Shown: positions 1 to 49,400 of the stretch, one piece after another | How the letters are laid out: each line of letters begins with the position of its first letter | Position numbering within the stretch: the stretch's first letter is position 1 | From: Azorinus chamasolen | Taxonomy: Eukaryota > Mollusca > Bivalvia > Cardiida > Solecurtidae | Length of the DNA: 64,000 nucleotides | Assembly (NCBI GenBank): GCA_963576725.1 | Contig: OY755252.1 | Location: 28,774,078 to 28,838,077, forward strand | Reading direction: 5' to 3' | Notes under the pieces: model-generated | Told to the model about the DNA's origin: nothing | The model's database searches: none | What the model saw: only the letters and a program-made list of their open reading frames with translations | Position numbers and translations under genes: made by a program

Positions 1-205
1 ACAGTAGAATCTGTCTTAAACAACCATTCATTTATTGAATATAGGAATCATAATTTAGAAAGATATGCAGACATTAAGTCGAGAGACAGAAGCCATTGTC
101 ATGCCAGATAACATTGTTTTGTTATACCAAAGTTTGGTTTTGCCGGAGACAATCAGTTTGTTTACATGTACGAAGAGTTTATCTGAAAATTATTTCTAGC
201 AATTG

Positions 206-450
206 TTAACCCTTCGCTTGCTGAATTTTAAAATACATTTCTCCTTCTTTACCCATGCCTTGTTGTATAATTAGATATATCTTCACTGTGTACAAGTATT
301 TCGCTGTGCAATCACTGCTGTGGAGTGCACTGGTTGCACAATCAACTTGTAAATAGTGCAGACTCTGATGAGACAGCTCCTGCATGTCTCATATGGGTCT
401 TCACTATTTACAGGTAGGTATATTGATGTGAATAGCAAGCTAAGCGTTAA
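206..450. mobile_element. TTAA-flanked MITE (family F)
   Basis: A 245-bp element starts TTAACCCTTCGCTTGCT and ends AGCAAGCTAAGCGTTAA, an imperfect inverted repeat of about 17 bp with TTAA at both ends. It contains an internal imperfect palindrome around 350-413 (AATAGTGCAGAC...GTCTTCACTATT). No coding capacity. The TTAA target suggests piggyBac-type mobilisation (inference). Confidence 0.6.
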
Positions 451-785
451 CATTGTGTGCCATTTAGATATCTCCTAACACTTATTCATATATTTGCCTT
501 TTAATACTGTTGCAAAAAGTTTAGACCCAGATCAGACAGCTCCTATAGCAGCCAACTGATCATGGTCTGATTTGCTGTTATAAATGAAATTACATGTATA
601 TAGATCTGATTCTAGTTTCTGCCATAGCCAAACTTTCCTATGCACTTATTAATGTTCATGGTATCATTATTTCTTTCATGAATATTCATGGAGGAAGGCC
701 TTTGGATACAGAGTAAACCAAGTTACATTATATAGATCCGATTCTACAGTTTCGGCCATGGCCAAAACATTCCCTGTTCATAATT

Positions 786-860
786 CGAGGGCTTGGTGCA
801 AAACTATTCTAACTCCTTCACTTTGTGAAGGAGTTAGAATAGTTTTGCACCAAGCCCTCG
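786..860. repeat. Perfect 36-bp-arm hairpin
   Basis: Two perfectly complementary 36-nt arms (786-821 and 825-860) are separated by TTT. The arms begin CGAGGGCTTGGTGC and end GCACCAAGCCCTCG. The hairpin sits inside a decayed family B MITE and does not match that family's own central palindrome, so it looks like an independent insertion. Confidence 0.85.
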
Positions 861-999
861 ATATGCCATTATGAGATTCAGCTAGTATGTACATGTATCC
901 ATGATATCATTATTTCCTTCATGAATATTCAAGGAGTAAAAGGTTAATCCTTTACCTCATGAATATTTATACAAGGTTTCTCGACTTCATGAATATTGA

Positions 1000-1246
1000 T
1001 TAACCCTTTCCCTCATATAAACGCATTTGCTAACAGAGTAGACCCAGACCAGATGGGTCCTATAGGAGCTGTTTGATCAGGGTCTGCTCTGTTTGCTAAT
1101 GGATTTTGAATTTTGATAAGATCTGCTTCCTTAGTTTCTAAAATGGCTTCTCAGCTACACCTTCTCTGTTTCATTATAAATATTTTGTCCATGAATATTC
1201 AGTAGGTGTTGAACTTTGAATAAATTTAGAACAGGAAAAGGGTCAA
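1000..1246 (+). mobile_element. Family A MITE
   Basis: Starts TTAACCCTTTCCCTC. It carries the GCAAACAGAG-type central palindrome and the right arm CCATGAATATTCAGTAGG, and ends in a decayed GGGTCAA. Confidence 0.75.
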
Positions 1247-2141
1247 CTGAATTTTTATGACGATGGAATATACGAGGAATTTTTGGCGATGGCAGTACTG
1301 TATATACTCAGGTCTATATTATTTCATAAGCAGAGTGGACCCTGACCAGATTGCTCCTGCAGAAGCTGTCTGATCTGTTTACTCTCTTTGCACAGAATAT
1401 TATTAGTTAAGGGATAAACCATGTATGACATGAAATTCATACAAAAAGTAGAAGCTTCTATAAAATCTTTGTCTCTGATAACAGGTTGGTTATCAGCTCA
1501 CCCGACATAAAGTGAACTAATCAAGTCTGTTGTTATCCGTAATCATGTCTTTAAAAATTCCATGACCTTGAAAAAAATTCAGTTTCCCCTAAAACTTGGC
1601 AATCCTGTTACATTTGAACTTTGATATCTCGAACTTCAAGAGACCATACAAAATAGTTTGAGATAACAGGTTTGGAGTCATCCGATTTATAATCTGACCA
1701 ACATCTCAAGTTCACAGCTACATGCAGGTCTTAAGTAATGCATTAACGTGTCACATGTGTTTCTAGAAATGTGTAGTGATACATTTTAAAACAATTCTGT
1801 AGTGTAAATTTTGGAAGGACAGAGCTTTCATTTCGATTTATTCCGAAGTTTGAGTTATCAGAGATCGAAATATCTAAGTTCAGCTGTATTTGATTTTGAC
1901 TGTATGTTGATCTCAACACTGTTTTCACATTCTCGAGGACCAGTTATAAGTTAGTTATGTATACATTGTCAATATGTACTTTTTTTCACTAGTCTTATGC
2001 AGAATTATGCTAGTCAAGACATGTTATTTTAGTCAAGCTTTAAAATGTAAGTTGTTACAAGAATACAATTATACAGGTATTATGAAACTACTGTTTGTTT
2101 CAGTTGTTCTTTCAAACCCTTCCCTCTGCCTAATAGTTCTG

Positions 2142-2350
2142 TTAACCCATTCCCTCATAGGCTATTTTTAGATCCAATCTCTTTGATTAAATCTACCAAA
2201 AAAGGAGCATTAACTAGAGAAAAGGAAAAAAGTTTATAGTTTGAAACCATTGTGATAAATATAGGAGCAAATACTCTATTTATCACAATGGTGTCAAGAA
2301 GTCACTATTACAGAAGCTTAGAAAGACATATTTATGTAGGAAAGGGTTAA
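2142..2350 (+). mobile_element. Family C MITE
   Basis: TTAA at both ends. The left arm contains GGCTATTTTTAGATCC and the core pairs GAAACCATTGTGATAAAT with its inverse. The end is GGAAAGGGTTAA. Its terminal TTAA is also the first TTAA of the next element. Confidence 0.75.
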
Positions 2351-2598
2351 ACCCTTTCCTTCATAAATTATCGTGTTTTCACGAATTTGCAAACAGAAAA
2401 GACCCAGATCAGATGGCTCCTATAGGAGCTCTCTGATCAGCGTTTTCTCCGTTTGCTAATGGAAATTGAAGATATGCTTCTTTACTTTCTAAAATGGCTA
2501 TAATGTTCCACCTTCTATATTTCGTTGTAACTATTTTTTCCATGAATATTTAATAGGTATTGAAATTTGGAATAAACAATGAACTGGGAAATTTCTTA
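2347..2598 (+). mobile_element. Family A MITE abutting a family C copy
   Basis: Begins at the TTAA that ends the preceding family C element. It has the family A core and right arm (CCATGAATATTTAATAGG) and a decayed right end near 2598. The tail-to-head junction with a shared TTAA implies one element inserted at the terminal TTAA of the other. Confidence 0.7.
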
Positions 2599-3209
2599 GC
2601 TCATAGAAAAGGACGGCAATTTGCAGCATGTCAAACAAAAGCCACATACGGTGCCAATTCTCTTGTCCAGCTTAAAGTTTTTGAAAAGAATAAAGGGCCA
2701 TAACTCCAAAAGTTTGAAATCAAGAGTTATGGTTCTTATATACATGTAGATCTACCCATCTATGAAGTTTCATGTTGATACATCTTATCTTTTTGAGTAA
2801 TGAGCTACATTAAAGTTTTTTCACATCAACTACAACCCAGTGATCACAATAGCTGGACTTTTCATCGAAACAGACCAGCTAAACAAGAGGTCCATGATGG
2901 TCCTGATATTGCTCTCCGGACAATAAGAGAAGATTTTCAAAGTTGTCACAATATTTTTTTATATAAAACATGGCAAAAACTCCAAAACCTACTACATATT
3001 TGCTTAGCCCCAACACCATTTTATGTTTATTCAGAAATTTAATACCTACTGAATATTAATGGACAAAAATAGTTTTACAGCAACCAGAGCAGATTGATCA
3101 TGAGCCATCTGACCTGGGTCTACTCTGTTTGCAAAGGTGTAGAAAGGCTTAATTGTCCAATTTACTGTGCAAGTGACCAGATCTAAATATAACAGTTTGC
3201 TTCTGCTTT

Positions 3210-4990
3210 ACTACCCAGAAGGGAGGCAACCCGGTTATCAAAAAGTTATCAAAGAGTGCAAAGGGAGATAATGTACCCTTTATGTATGCTAAAAATAGCC
3301 ACTGGTCAGCAGGCTGCTGTAGAAAACTGGCTACCCCTGGGGTGGGGCAAATTTTGACCCAAGGGGCATGATTTACAACTTTTGTAAAAGATCTGAACAT
3401 GATGCTATGTGCCAAATATAAAAGCTGAGAACCTTTCAGTTTCAGAGATCTTCAAACTGTTTTCTCCGTTTCTATTGAAAACTGACCACCCTTGGGGCAG
3501 GCCAATTTTGACCCCAAAGGGCATAATTTATATAACTTTTTTGGAGGATGATGCTATGTGCCAAATATGAAAGCCGACAACCTCCCAGTTTCAGGAGATT
3601 TTGAAAGTTTTCACTATATGTTTATATAGACAAGATGGCCCTTAAACCATAGATTTAAGATTATAGCTGGGTAAACCCAGGGTGGGGCAATATTGACCTA
3701 AGGGAACAATGTTGATATTGGATCATGAGCAGTGGTTCTGGAGAACAAGATTTTCAAAGATTTAGAATACATGTATTGATTTTATCATGACAATCATAAT
3801 CATTCTGACCAATGAAGATTGAGCTAAAAATGTGACCTCCAGTGTGATTTTTCTAAGATTTGACCTAGTGACCTACTTTTTGATCCAGCGCGACCATGAT
3901 CCAACTCAACCTTGATTTCACCAAGACAAACATTCTGAGCAAATTTGAGGAGGATTGGGCTAAAAATGTGGCCACTGGGGTGTAAACGAGATTTTTCTAT
4001 ATGATCTAGTGGCCTACTTTTCGGCTCCACTTTCAAACTCTTCCAAGATTTTATCAGGACAATAATTCTAAGGTTCATGAAGACTGCGGACCTCTAACAT
4101 GTTCACACGGTTTTCCTTCCATCTGACCTAGTGGGCTAATTTTTTACCCCCATGTGACTCGCTTTTAAATTCATCCAAGATTTTTATCAAGACAATCATT
4201 CTGACAAAGTGTCATGAAGACTGGACAAAATATGTGACCTCTGGAGTGTTTACGAGGTTTTTCTACTACAATGTATTTGACCTGGTGACCTAGTTTTTGA
4301 CACAACTTGACCCACTTTCAAACTCCTAGATTTTATCAGGACAATTATTCTGACAGTTTCATGAAGATTGGGCTGATAATGTGACCTCTAGTGTTCACAA
4401 GGTTTTTCTATTTGACCTGGCAACCTGGTTGTTGACCCTACATGACCCACTTTCGAACTCGTCCAAGATTTTATCAGGACAATCATTCTGACAAAGTTTC
4501 ATAAATATTGGGCTAAAAATGTGACCTCTAAATTGTTCACAAGGATTTCCTACTAGCTGACCTAGTTTTTGACCCTATGTGACCCACTTTCGAACTCCTC
4601 CCAGATTTTATCAGGACAATCATTCTTGAAGTTTCATGAAGATAGGACTAAAATTATGACCACTAGAATGTTCACAAGCAAATTGTTGACGACGCACAAC
4701 TGACATTCAAGTCTCCCAAAAGCTCACCCTGAACTTTGCTTAGGTGAGCTAAAATAATTGCACCCCGGGGCTGAGCTAATTTTGAACCAGGGGCATAATT
4801 TATATATAATATATAACTTTTGTAGAGGGTCTGTAGATGATGCTATGTGCCAAAGACCCTATAGATTCAGAGGAGAAGACTTTAAATGCTCACATTGTTG
4901 ACAACGCAAAACACAAAGCACGCTGACGGACATCAGGCGATAAAAAAAGCTCACCTTGAGCATTTTGTGCTCTGGTGAGCTAAAAAGAAA
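3210..4990 (+). mobile_element. Nested tandem-repeat elements with 3' hairpins (pearl/HINE-like)
   Basis: Two element types appear nested. The outer one has roughly 150-bp units with GGGGCA..TTTTGACCC near 3330, 3495 and 3690, and resumes after about 4753. The inner one, about 3776-4752, has six units of about 145 bp around ATTTTATCAGGACAATCATT. Both end in a hairpin built on AGCTCACC...GGTGAGCTAAAA (about 4712-4754 and 4950-4985). Tandem cores with a 3' terminal hairpin fit the non-coding pearl/Helentron-associated elements described from bivalves; this assignment is from structure only. Confidence 0.6.
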
Positions 4991-5136
4991 TACGCCAGAT
5001 CTTTCTTTCATGCTTTTTAGTATCACATAGGTTGGGTTACTCGGCGTCTCATCTGGATCAAACTATTTGCACAAGACAGTGGTTCATCGACAGGATAGAA
5101 GAGATTGTAGCTCAAGGAGTCTTTAAGCACTAACAG

Positions 5137-5370
5137 TGACTTTCCCTCATATTAACGCGTTTTCACGCATTTGCAAACCGAGAGGACCCAGATCAGACAG
5201 CTCCTATAATAGGAGCTGTCTGATCAGGGTCTGGTCTGTTTGCTAAAGAATTTGATAGATCTGTTTCTTTACTTTCTAAATTGGCTATAATTTTCAACCT
5301 TCTATATTTTGTTAACTATATTTTCCATGAATATTCAGTAGATATCGAAATTTGGAATAAAGAGTTTAGG
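5137..5370 (+). mobile_element. Family A MITE (degenerate ends)
   Basis: Family A left arm (CTTTCCCTCATATTAACGCG), a good central palindrome around CAGACAGCTCC...GGAGCTGTCTG, and the right arm CCATGAATATTCAGTAG. The terminal TTAA sites are lost on both sides. Confidence 0.65.
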
Positions 5371-6072
5371 GCCATATCTCTCGTGTTTTTTTCAAATTTC
5401 AATACCTACTGAATTTCATGGGAACAAATGAAATACGGAAGGTGGTAGTGTAGCCTTTTAATTAAGGAAATGTCAAATTTCCTAAGCAAACAGAAAAGAA
5501 TCTGATCAGAAGGCTCCTATATGAACCGTCTGATCTGGGTCTACTCTGCAAATGGGTGAAAAGGTAAACCCTTATCCTGTGACAACCTAGCAGGCACTTG
5601 CAAAGTCTTGATCCAGATGAGACGCAGAGTAACTCGGCATCCGATAATCTCATCAGGATCCAAGCTGTTTGACACAAAGTAATTTCTCAAAAGCTTGGAA
5701 GTGGAACGAGTCACAAGTAGTAAACACTTGCTTCTTGTTTGAACAGACATTTTTTCTCACAGGTATTGGTTACATAAAGTAGTAAACGGAGCAGACAAAG
5801 ATCAGATGGCTCCGCTTAGAGCTGTCTAATTAAAGTATCCTCTGCTTGCTTATGAAATAACTGGATCCTACAGACAAAGTCCCATGTTCATGATGGTACA
5901 GGTATTATCAAAATTTAGTCAAAAATTATTCAAGACCTCATAATTTCTGACACAAATATTCATGAGGTAATGGGCCAATCTGCAGTAAGGCTGTTGGTAG
6001 CTTAATAAACACTTATAGAGAAATCCTGATCTTTTCCCAAATATAAAACCAACACACACTTCTTTTAGTCCA

Positions 6073-6078
6073 TTTATT
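6073..6078 (-). promoter_or_regulatory. RPL11 polyadenylation signal AATAAA
   Basis: AATAAA on the minus strand, 26 nt after the RPL11 stop codon, followed by GT-rich sequence. The RPL11 transcript therefore probably ends near 6050-6060, giving a very short 3' UTR, as is usual for ribosomal protein mRNAs. Confidence 0.75.
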
Positions 6079-6103
6079 TTTTTTACTGTACAGTCCAAAG
6101 GAG

Positions 6104-25219
<19,116 letters not shown>

Positions 25220-25234
25220 CTTTGGGTTTAAACC

Positions 25235-25245
25235 GGAAAAGGAAG
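25235..25245 (-). promoter_or_regulatory. 5'TOP-like transcription start of RPL11
   Basis: On the minus strand CTTCCTTTTCC, a pyrimidine tract beginning with C, lies 16-26 nt before the ATG. Metazoan ribosomal protein mRNAs start in such tracts, which place their translation under growth control (TOR/LARP1). The exact start base is inferred. Confidence 0.65.
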
Positions 25246-25433
25246 TACGTATGAGACATTCTTCGGAATAACCGTTTCAAACCCCGGCGCCACCCTAGAC
25301 CGAGATATGTATTTCTTGACAGAAGAATAACTGTCAGTCACGTGATTAATGGCGACACTTCCCATAGCAACAACACACACAAGAGTCGAGTACTGCATAG
25401 ACTTCTTCAAATTTTGTTCCATCTGAATTAAAA
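25246..25433. promoter_or_regulatory. Shared head-to-head promoter of RPL11 and DRC1
   Basis: Only 188 bp lie between the RPL11 start-like tract (minus strand, CTTCCTTTTCC at about 25245-25235) and the DRC1 start codon. No TATA box is obvious. It contains the palindromic E-box TCACGTGA (25338-25345) and an X-box (25358-25371). No MITE lies in this stretch, in contrast to everything around it. Confidence 0.75.
25358..25371 (+). promoter_or_regulatory. X-box (RFX site) of DRC1
   Basis: CTTCCCATAGCAAC matches the RFX consensus GTHNYYATRRNAAC at 13 of 14 positions, 63 bp before the DRC1 ATG. RFX factors drive cilium genes across animals, and DRC1 is an axonemal protein, so the site fits its gene. 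Confidence 0.65.
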
Positions 25434-44385
<18,952 letters not shown>

Positions 44386-44575
44386 TGTGCCTCCCCATCC
44401 TCTACAAAACACAGATTTTTATTGGTTCCCCAGGTGGAGCCCCTGGCCTCATTATCATGTTTCATTACAATTAAATAATTTATTTATGAATTCATTTTTA
44501 TATTTTACATATAGATATTACTTATACATGTATTGCTATCTTTGACAAGTGTATGCTGACAAATATAATTAAGAA

Positions 44576-44581
44576 AATAAA
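44576..44581 (+). promoter_or_regulatory. DRC1 polyadenylation signal AATAAA
   Basis: AATAAA 190 bp after the DRC1 stop codon, followed by TTTGTGTGTTTG, a typical GT-rich downstream element. A 3' end near 44600 is likely. Confidence 0.65.
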
Positions 44582-45582
44582 AAGTTTGTGTGTTTGAACA
44601 TTTTTGTGTTCCTGCTATAGATGCAGCTTTTGTAGAACTTAATGACTTTTATCTTTTGGTTAAATGACTTTCATTTGTTGGTTATCAGATATTCTTCATT
44701 CGTTTTGTTTGTTGTTTTAGGTTTTTTAATTAAAGGAAAATTACAATGAATAAGTTATGCAAGAAGTAATGAGTTTTTCCTGTTTTCTGTTTAAACACAA
44801 GATAATTTATTAAACAATAGTATCAAATGTAGATGTTGTTAATTCAACCTGGTAATGTTCATCAATTTAAGCCTTTTTCTTGACAAACAGAGAAGATCTA
44901 GATTGGATGACTCCTGTAGGACGCATTTAATGAGACTCTTCTTTGTTTGCTGATGGAGAAATAGAGATATGTGATTATTGTGTTAATACATGATAATGTT
45001 GTCAGGGGCAGCAACTCTTGAGACTTTGTGTTTTGAAGGATGGGGGTAAATGGATTATGGACATTTTACTTATATGAATATTGAAGAGAGGCTTCAACAA
45101 CATTATTTGATTATTTCAAAAGACTGTGATATAAATGTGTTTAGCGAAATATGCCTTTCTTCTTTAAAAAGATGTAAAACATGTTTCAAATATTTATCTG
45201 CCTATATGTAAATATGTTGTTGAGATAAAGACTAAGATGCAGTAAGTTATCGACTCTTGAAGAGGGAAGTGATTGTACGATTGAAAAGAAACATTTTGCT
45301 CAGAGTTCCTATTGTGAAAAATGCTTTGCTGGAATGGACACTTGCAATATTGGCAATATCTTACAACATTGACAAAATCATGTTAGCTTCCCCTTTTTAA
45401 TGCTTTATGATATCTTGATAATAACATCTGTTTAGATCCAAATTAATGAAAAATATGTTTGAAAGATTATGTTAATTCAGCATTTAATTTAGAGTGAAAA
45501 AAAACAAACCTAAAAAGAAATGATAATGTTAATAAATAAACTAAGATACAAGTATGATGAGGTTTGTTTTTCTTTTCTCATG

Positions 45583-45838
45583 TTTAATCCTTTACCTGTT
45601 TAATATTCATGTAAGAAATAATGACATCATGAATATTTATCAACGGAATTTTAATAAAGTAAAATGTTCAAGGGAAGTGTTTGCTCTGACAACAACTGTA
45701 GAATCAGATCTATATAGATGTCATGTCATAAGCAAACAGAGCAGACCCTGATCAAACGGCTCCTGTAGGAGCCGTCTGATTTGGGTCTACTCTGTTTCCA
45801 AATGCGTGAAAAGCGCTTGTATATGAGGGAAAGGGTTG
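45583..45838 (-). mobile_element. Family B MITE
   Basis: TTTAATCCTTTACCTG to GAGGGAAAGGGTTGG, with a core close to perfect around GGCTCCTGTAGGAGCC. Confidence 0.78.
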
Positions 45839-46163
45839 GATACGTATGAAAAGAGTCTACTCTATCTGCTTATGAGATAATATACATTTAGTTCCTATTC
45901 TTTATTTTCTGCCATGGACACTACATCCTACGTTCATATGTATATACATGTACTATCATAAATTTCAGTTAATAAAATAAATAGTCATGGTGTTATTATT
46001 TCAAGCATGAATAACCATCAGGTTAAGGGTTAACCTTTCTGCTGCTAAAGAACAAAATAATTTCCTTATCAGTTATAATTAGAATGCTGCAATGACATTG
46101 TCATTAGTTTAGCAAACAGTTTGGATCTTCAGAGCAACGGATAAAGGTTGCGTCCTCAAATAC

Positions 46164-46960
46164 TTAACCCTTTCCCTGTTCTATGTTTATTCCAAATTTC
46201 AATACCTACTGAATATTCATGGACAAAATAGTTATAATGAAATATGGCGGATGGAAAAGTGTAGCCATATGAGAAAGTATAGTATATAAATATCACATCC
46301 TATGGAGAGACACAGCACGTACTGTCAACCTGAGATTGGTTATGTCCACCGAGGCGTTAGCCGAGGTGGACATGATCATACCGAGGGTTGACAATACTTG
46401 CTTTCGCTCTCCATAGGATGTGATATTTATTTTATTATACCGAACAGCACAATCAATTTCGTCAGCAAAAATAAGTATTCAATTTAAACTGTTTTAAACA
46501 AAAGTTATAGAGCTACTCGTTGCTTAAAAATCGCGGAACAGCTTCACATTTCTATTCATTACACGTTATAAGTACTGGCGGAGTCTATTTCACTGTCCAA
46601 TCTTGACAGATCCTCCCCCGAAATAGTCGCATAACACGATATTTCTCAAACATAATGAACAATAACAAAGCACTCGTCATAATGACGTTTGTTGATCAAA
46701 TTGCAAGCGTCAGATGACGTCAGTCGATGATGTCATTAGATGACGTCACGCACACAAGCGCTCACTGATCTAGATGCTCCGTGCCTATGGTAGCGGGAGA
46801 CAGTGTTTTTCCGACAGTATTTTTTTTCCCGCCGGGCCTGACAGTATTTCTATGTCACGGTGGCCTATGGGAAATTAACATTGTAAATGAAATTGAGGTA
46901 TAATAAAAACAGATCCTATAGCAGCCGTCTGATCTGGGTCTACTCTGTTTGCAAATGCGT
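46164..46960 (-). mobile_element. Family A MITE interrupted by a ~630-bp palindromic element
   Basis: TTAACCCTTTCCCTGTTC at the left, then the A arm to GAGAAAGTATAG (about 46280). A foreign segment follows to about 46905, after which the A core resumes (CCTATAGCAGCCGTCTGATC) and ends without a clean TTAA near 46960. Confidence 0.7.
46286..46435. repeat. ~150-nt three-tier hairpin
   Basis: Outer arms ATATCACATCCTATGGAGAG and inverse, middle arms GTACTGTCAACC / GGGTTGACAATAC, and inner arms ATGTCCACCGAGG / CCGAGGTGGACAT pair in order around GCGTTAG. It opens the foreign element inserted in a family A MITE. The rest of that element (to 46905) includes GACGTCA-rich sequence (46690-46750). Confidence 0.75.
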
Positions 46961-46984
46961 GAAAACATGAAGGAAATGGATAAA

Positions 46985-47105
46985 TCGTCGTTTCTCCACC
47001 AAACTCCATGTTATGAGCACTATTTAAAAAATGGAATCGTCATGAAGAGACTGTTTTAAAGAGCGACCATAGCCTAACACAGGGTTTGGTGGAGAAATAA
47101 GTTAT
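46985..47105. repeat. Family E palindrome
   Basis: TTTCTCCACCAAACTCC and GGGTTTGGTGGAGAAA flank an eroded middle. It continues into TTCGCATCTTACCTGG, the usual family E end. Confidence 0.7.
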
Positions 47106-47173
47106 TCTTGGAAATCTTAATTTTCGCATCTTACCTGGATCCAGATGAGACGTCCGACTAACCCTGCGTCTCT

Positions 47174-47432
47174 TAACCGTTTCCCTCATATTTATAACGT
47201 GTTTTCACGCATTTGAAAAACAGAGTAGACCCACATCAGACGGTTCCGATAGGAGCCATCTGATCAGGGTCTGCTCTGTTTGCTGATGGAATTTGAAAGA
47301 TCTGTTCTTTAGTTTCTAACATGGCTACACTGTTCCACCTTCCACGTTTCATTATAACTACCCGGTATTTTGTCCATGGATATTCAATAGGTATTAAATT
47401 TGGAATAAACGTAGAACAGGGAAAAGATTCAA
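47174..47432 (+). mobile_element. Family A MITE
   Basis: TTAACCGTTTCCCTC, an intact core, the right arm, and an end decayed to GGGAAAAGATTCAAA. Confidence 0.75.
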
Positions 47433-47474
47433 ACTACATGTACTCGACATTCAGAATTTTCTTTTTTATGATTT

Positions 47475-48034
47475 ATCCCTTTCCGCCATCAACATTCATG
47501 AAAGAAATAATGACATCATGGATATTAATAGTTCACTGAATTTTTATAATGGCGGTCAAAATATTTTATTTATCATTACATAACCCTACCTGTATTATAT
47601 CAAGAGCAAACAGAGCAGACCCTTATTACTGAGTAGACGGTTCCTATTGGAGTTGTCTGATCTGGAATCTACTCTGTACATACATTTGTGGCGGTGCGGT
47701 GGTCTTGTGGTAACACGCATGACTACTGATCTAATCCGGACTTCAAATCCCGGTCCCTCTCAGAAATTTCAGAGACGCTTTTCGGTGTCTCCCATCCGCA
47801 CGAGCTTGCCCCCTCTCCACCCAGTGGTTAAAATGGGTACCTGTGGGGGTCACTAGCCGGTACTGCGGCTGCATGATTGTGCCATATCAGTGCTCAATAT
47901 TGTAAGCGAACGGCTCAATGACCAGGGGAGTAAATATACAGTCGGCTAAGCAATCATTCGGACTGAAAGTAGACTATAACTAGGTACGTTACGTTACAGA
48001 AAGGCGTATGCTTTTATGGAATAAAGGGTTAAAG
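47475..48034 (-). mobile_element. Family B MITE with a SINE inserted
   Basis: Reversed B copy (TTTATCCCTTTCCGCC to AATAAAGGGTTAAAG) interrupted after TCTACTCTGT by the tRNA-related SINE. Confidence 0.75.
47688..47995 (+). mobile_element. tRNA-derived SINE
   Basis: The head is tRNA-like: an A-box-like TGGTCTTGTGG near 47702 and a B-box-like CTTCAAATCCC near 47741, about 40 bp apart. It is followed by a unique body and a tail with CAGTCGGCTAAGC and GGACTGAAAGTAGACTATAA ending in a short TACGTTACGTTA repeat. A roughly 50-bp inverted piece of the same tail lies at 11938-11985. It would be transcribed by RNA polymerase III and moved by a LINE (general SINE biology). Confidence 0.72.
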
Positions 48035-48053
48035 CTGAATATGCAATTTAGTA

Positions 48054-48258
48054 CAGTAAAGTTCCGCTAATGCGACCACCTAAAAGAGGTATAAGTCTGT
48101 GTGCTAGATGCAGGTGGTAGCTTAATGCAGGACAAAAGTAATGCAGAAAGCTCCTAGAGGAGCTTTCTGCATTACTTTTTCCCTGCATTAAGCAACCACC
48201 TGCTTATAAAGGCATCCATGTTTATTCATGAAGTGGTCGCATTAGCGGAGTTTTACTG
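48054..48258. mobile_element. Family D MITE, complete
   Basis: 205 bp, CAGTAAAGTTCCGCTAATG to GGAGTTTTACTG with TA flanks, centre GCTCCTAGAGGAGC; among the best preserved family D copies. Confidence 0.87.
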
Positions 48259-48289
48259 TAGTTACCGATTTGATTTAGTATAGTTTAAA

Positions 48290-48510
48290 TTAACATATTC
48301 TCTCCTACCGACGCCTCAGTAAAAGTCAGTTTTTGAAACCATTGTGATAAATAGAGCATTAAATTGCTCCATAGGAGCCATGCTCTATTTATCACCATGG
48401 TTTAGAAAATTACACGATTCTAAAATTGTCCCTTTCTGTAGATAGTGCTCCGTTCGGTGGCTTATTCAAAGAGGTTGTATTTAAAAACAGGCTGTGAGAG
48501 AATGAGTTAA
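48290..48510 (-). mobile_element. Family C MITE
   Basis: 221 bp with TTAA at both ends. The palindrome arms are good but the centre is irregular (ATTAAATTGCTCCATAGGAG). Confidence 0.8.
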
Positions 48511-49317
48511 CAAGTATGTCTCATTACAGTATCTAAAATTTGTCTTAAGCGACCATAAAAAGAGGATTATTATAGGTCTGTAGGACAGGAGGTTGCTTAA
48601 TGCAAGTTAAATGTAATGCAGAAAGCTCCTATAGGAAATTTCTGCATTAAATTTGCCCTGCATTAAGCAACCTCCTGCTTTTTAAGATTTTTGCATTCAA
48701 TTCAATATCGCTTACCCTTTCCCCAATAGATACGCCTTTCAGCGCCTCTGTAAAACTCACTTTATGAAACCATTGTGACAAATAAAGCATTTGCTCCATA
48801 GGAGCATATACCATGATGCGAAGATGTATGCAATGAATGGAATGTTTGCTCCGACCATTTTTACCAGAGTTATGGGACTTTGAAATTGTCTTCACCATAT
48901 ACATTGTGCATAATTATGTTATCACAGATGCTACATTGCATGCCTTAAACGTTCGGGCCAATCAGTGGTCAATAAATAATGATTTGGGTGCATTTATGGT
49001 GAACTGTGCATAGATAAGACAAGACGAGATAACGCTCATAACTTTTATCTATACATGCATACTTTTATCAGGACGGTGTTGATATTACTGTTGATAATTA
49101 TGTCTTACTTATTAAACATGTTTCTCCAAGCCACTCTTTTTCTAGTACAGTTGCTAAATACCACTCATCAATGAAATGTTATTGCACGGCTATTTCAACA
49201 GAATAAGTAATGCATCGATTGGAACACATTGCCTGTAAATATACTGAAACAAAACAAAAACAAAATGCTATAAACAAGGTTACTTTAAACGTATGTATAA
49301 ACTTGTACAATAAAATC

Positions 49318-49400
49318 TCGATTATTCGAACACTTAGATATATATCGATTATTCGGACACTTAGATACATGTCGATTATTCGAACACTTAGATACATATC
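49318..49400 (+). repeat. Three tandem 27-28-bp units
   Basis: TCGATTATTCGAACACTTAG-type units begin at 49318, 49345 and 49372. They are followed by the right part of a family D-like core (GCAGAAAGCTC...), suggesting an expanded left arm of a pogo-like MITE. Confidence 0.75.

Larger units (their letters stand above)
1..6054. other. Intergenic repeat-filled region left of RPL11
   Basis: No gene is recognised on either strand; all open frames are short and lie in repeats. Besides the elements listed separately, it holds decayed MITE pieces: family B at about 476-700, a B copy around 720-945 that carries a perfect hairpin, a B remnant at 1303-1400, a family A fragment at 5393-5568, a decayed palindrome at 5594-5672 related to the one at 9547-9612, and a B remnant at 5770-5980. 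From 1440 to 2140 I see no structure beyond AT-rich single-copy-looking sequence. Confidence 0.7.

Noticed and set aside
47688..47760. A functional tRNA gene
   Set aside because: A- and B-box-like sequences are present but no cloverleaf can be formed, and it continues into a SINE body.
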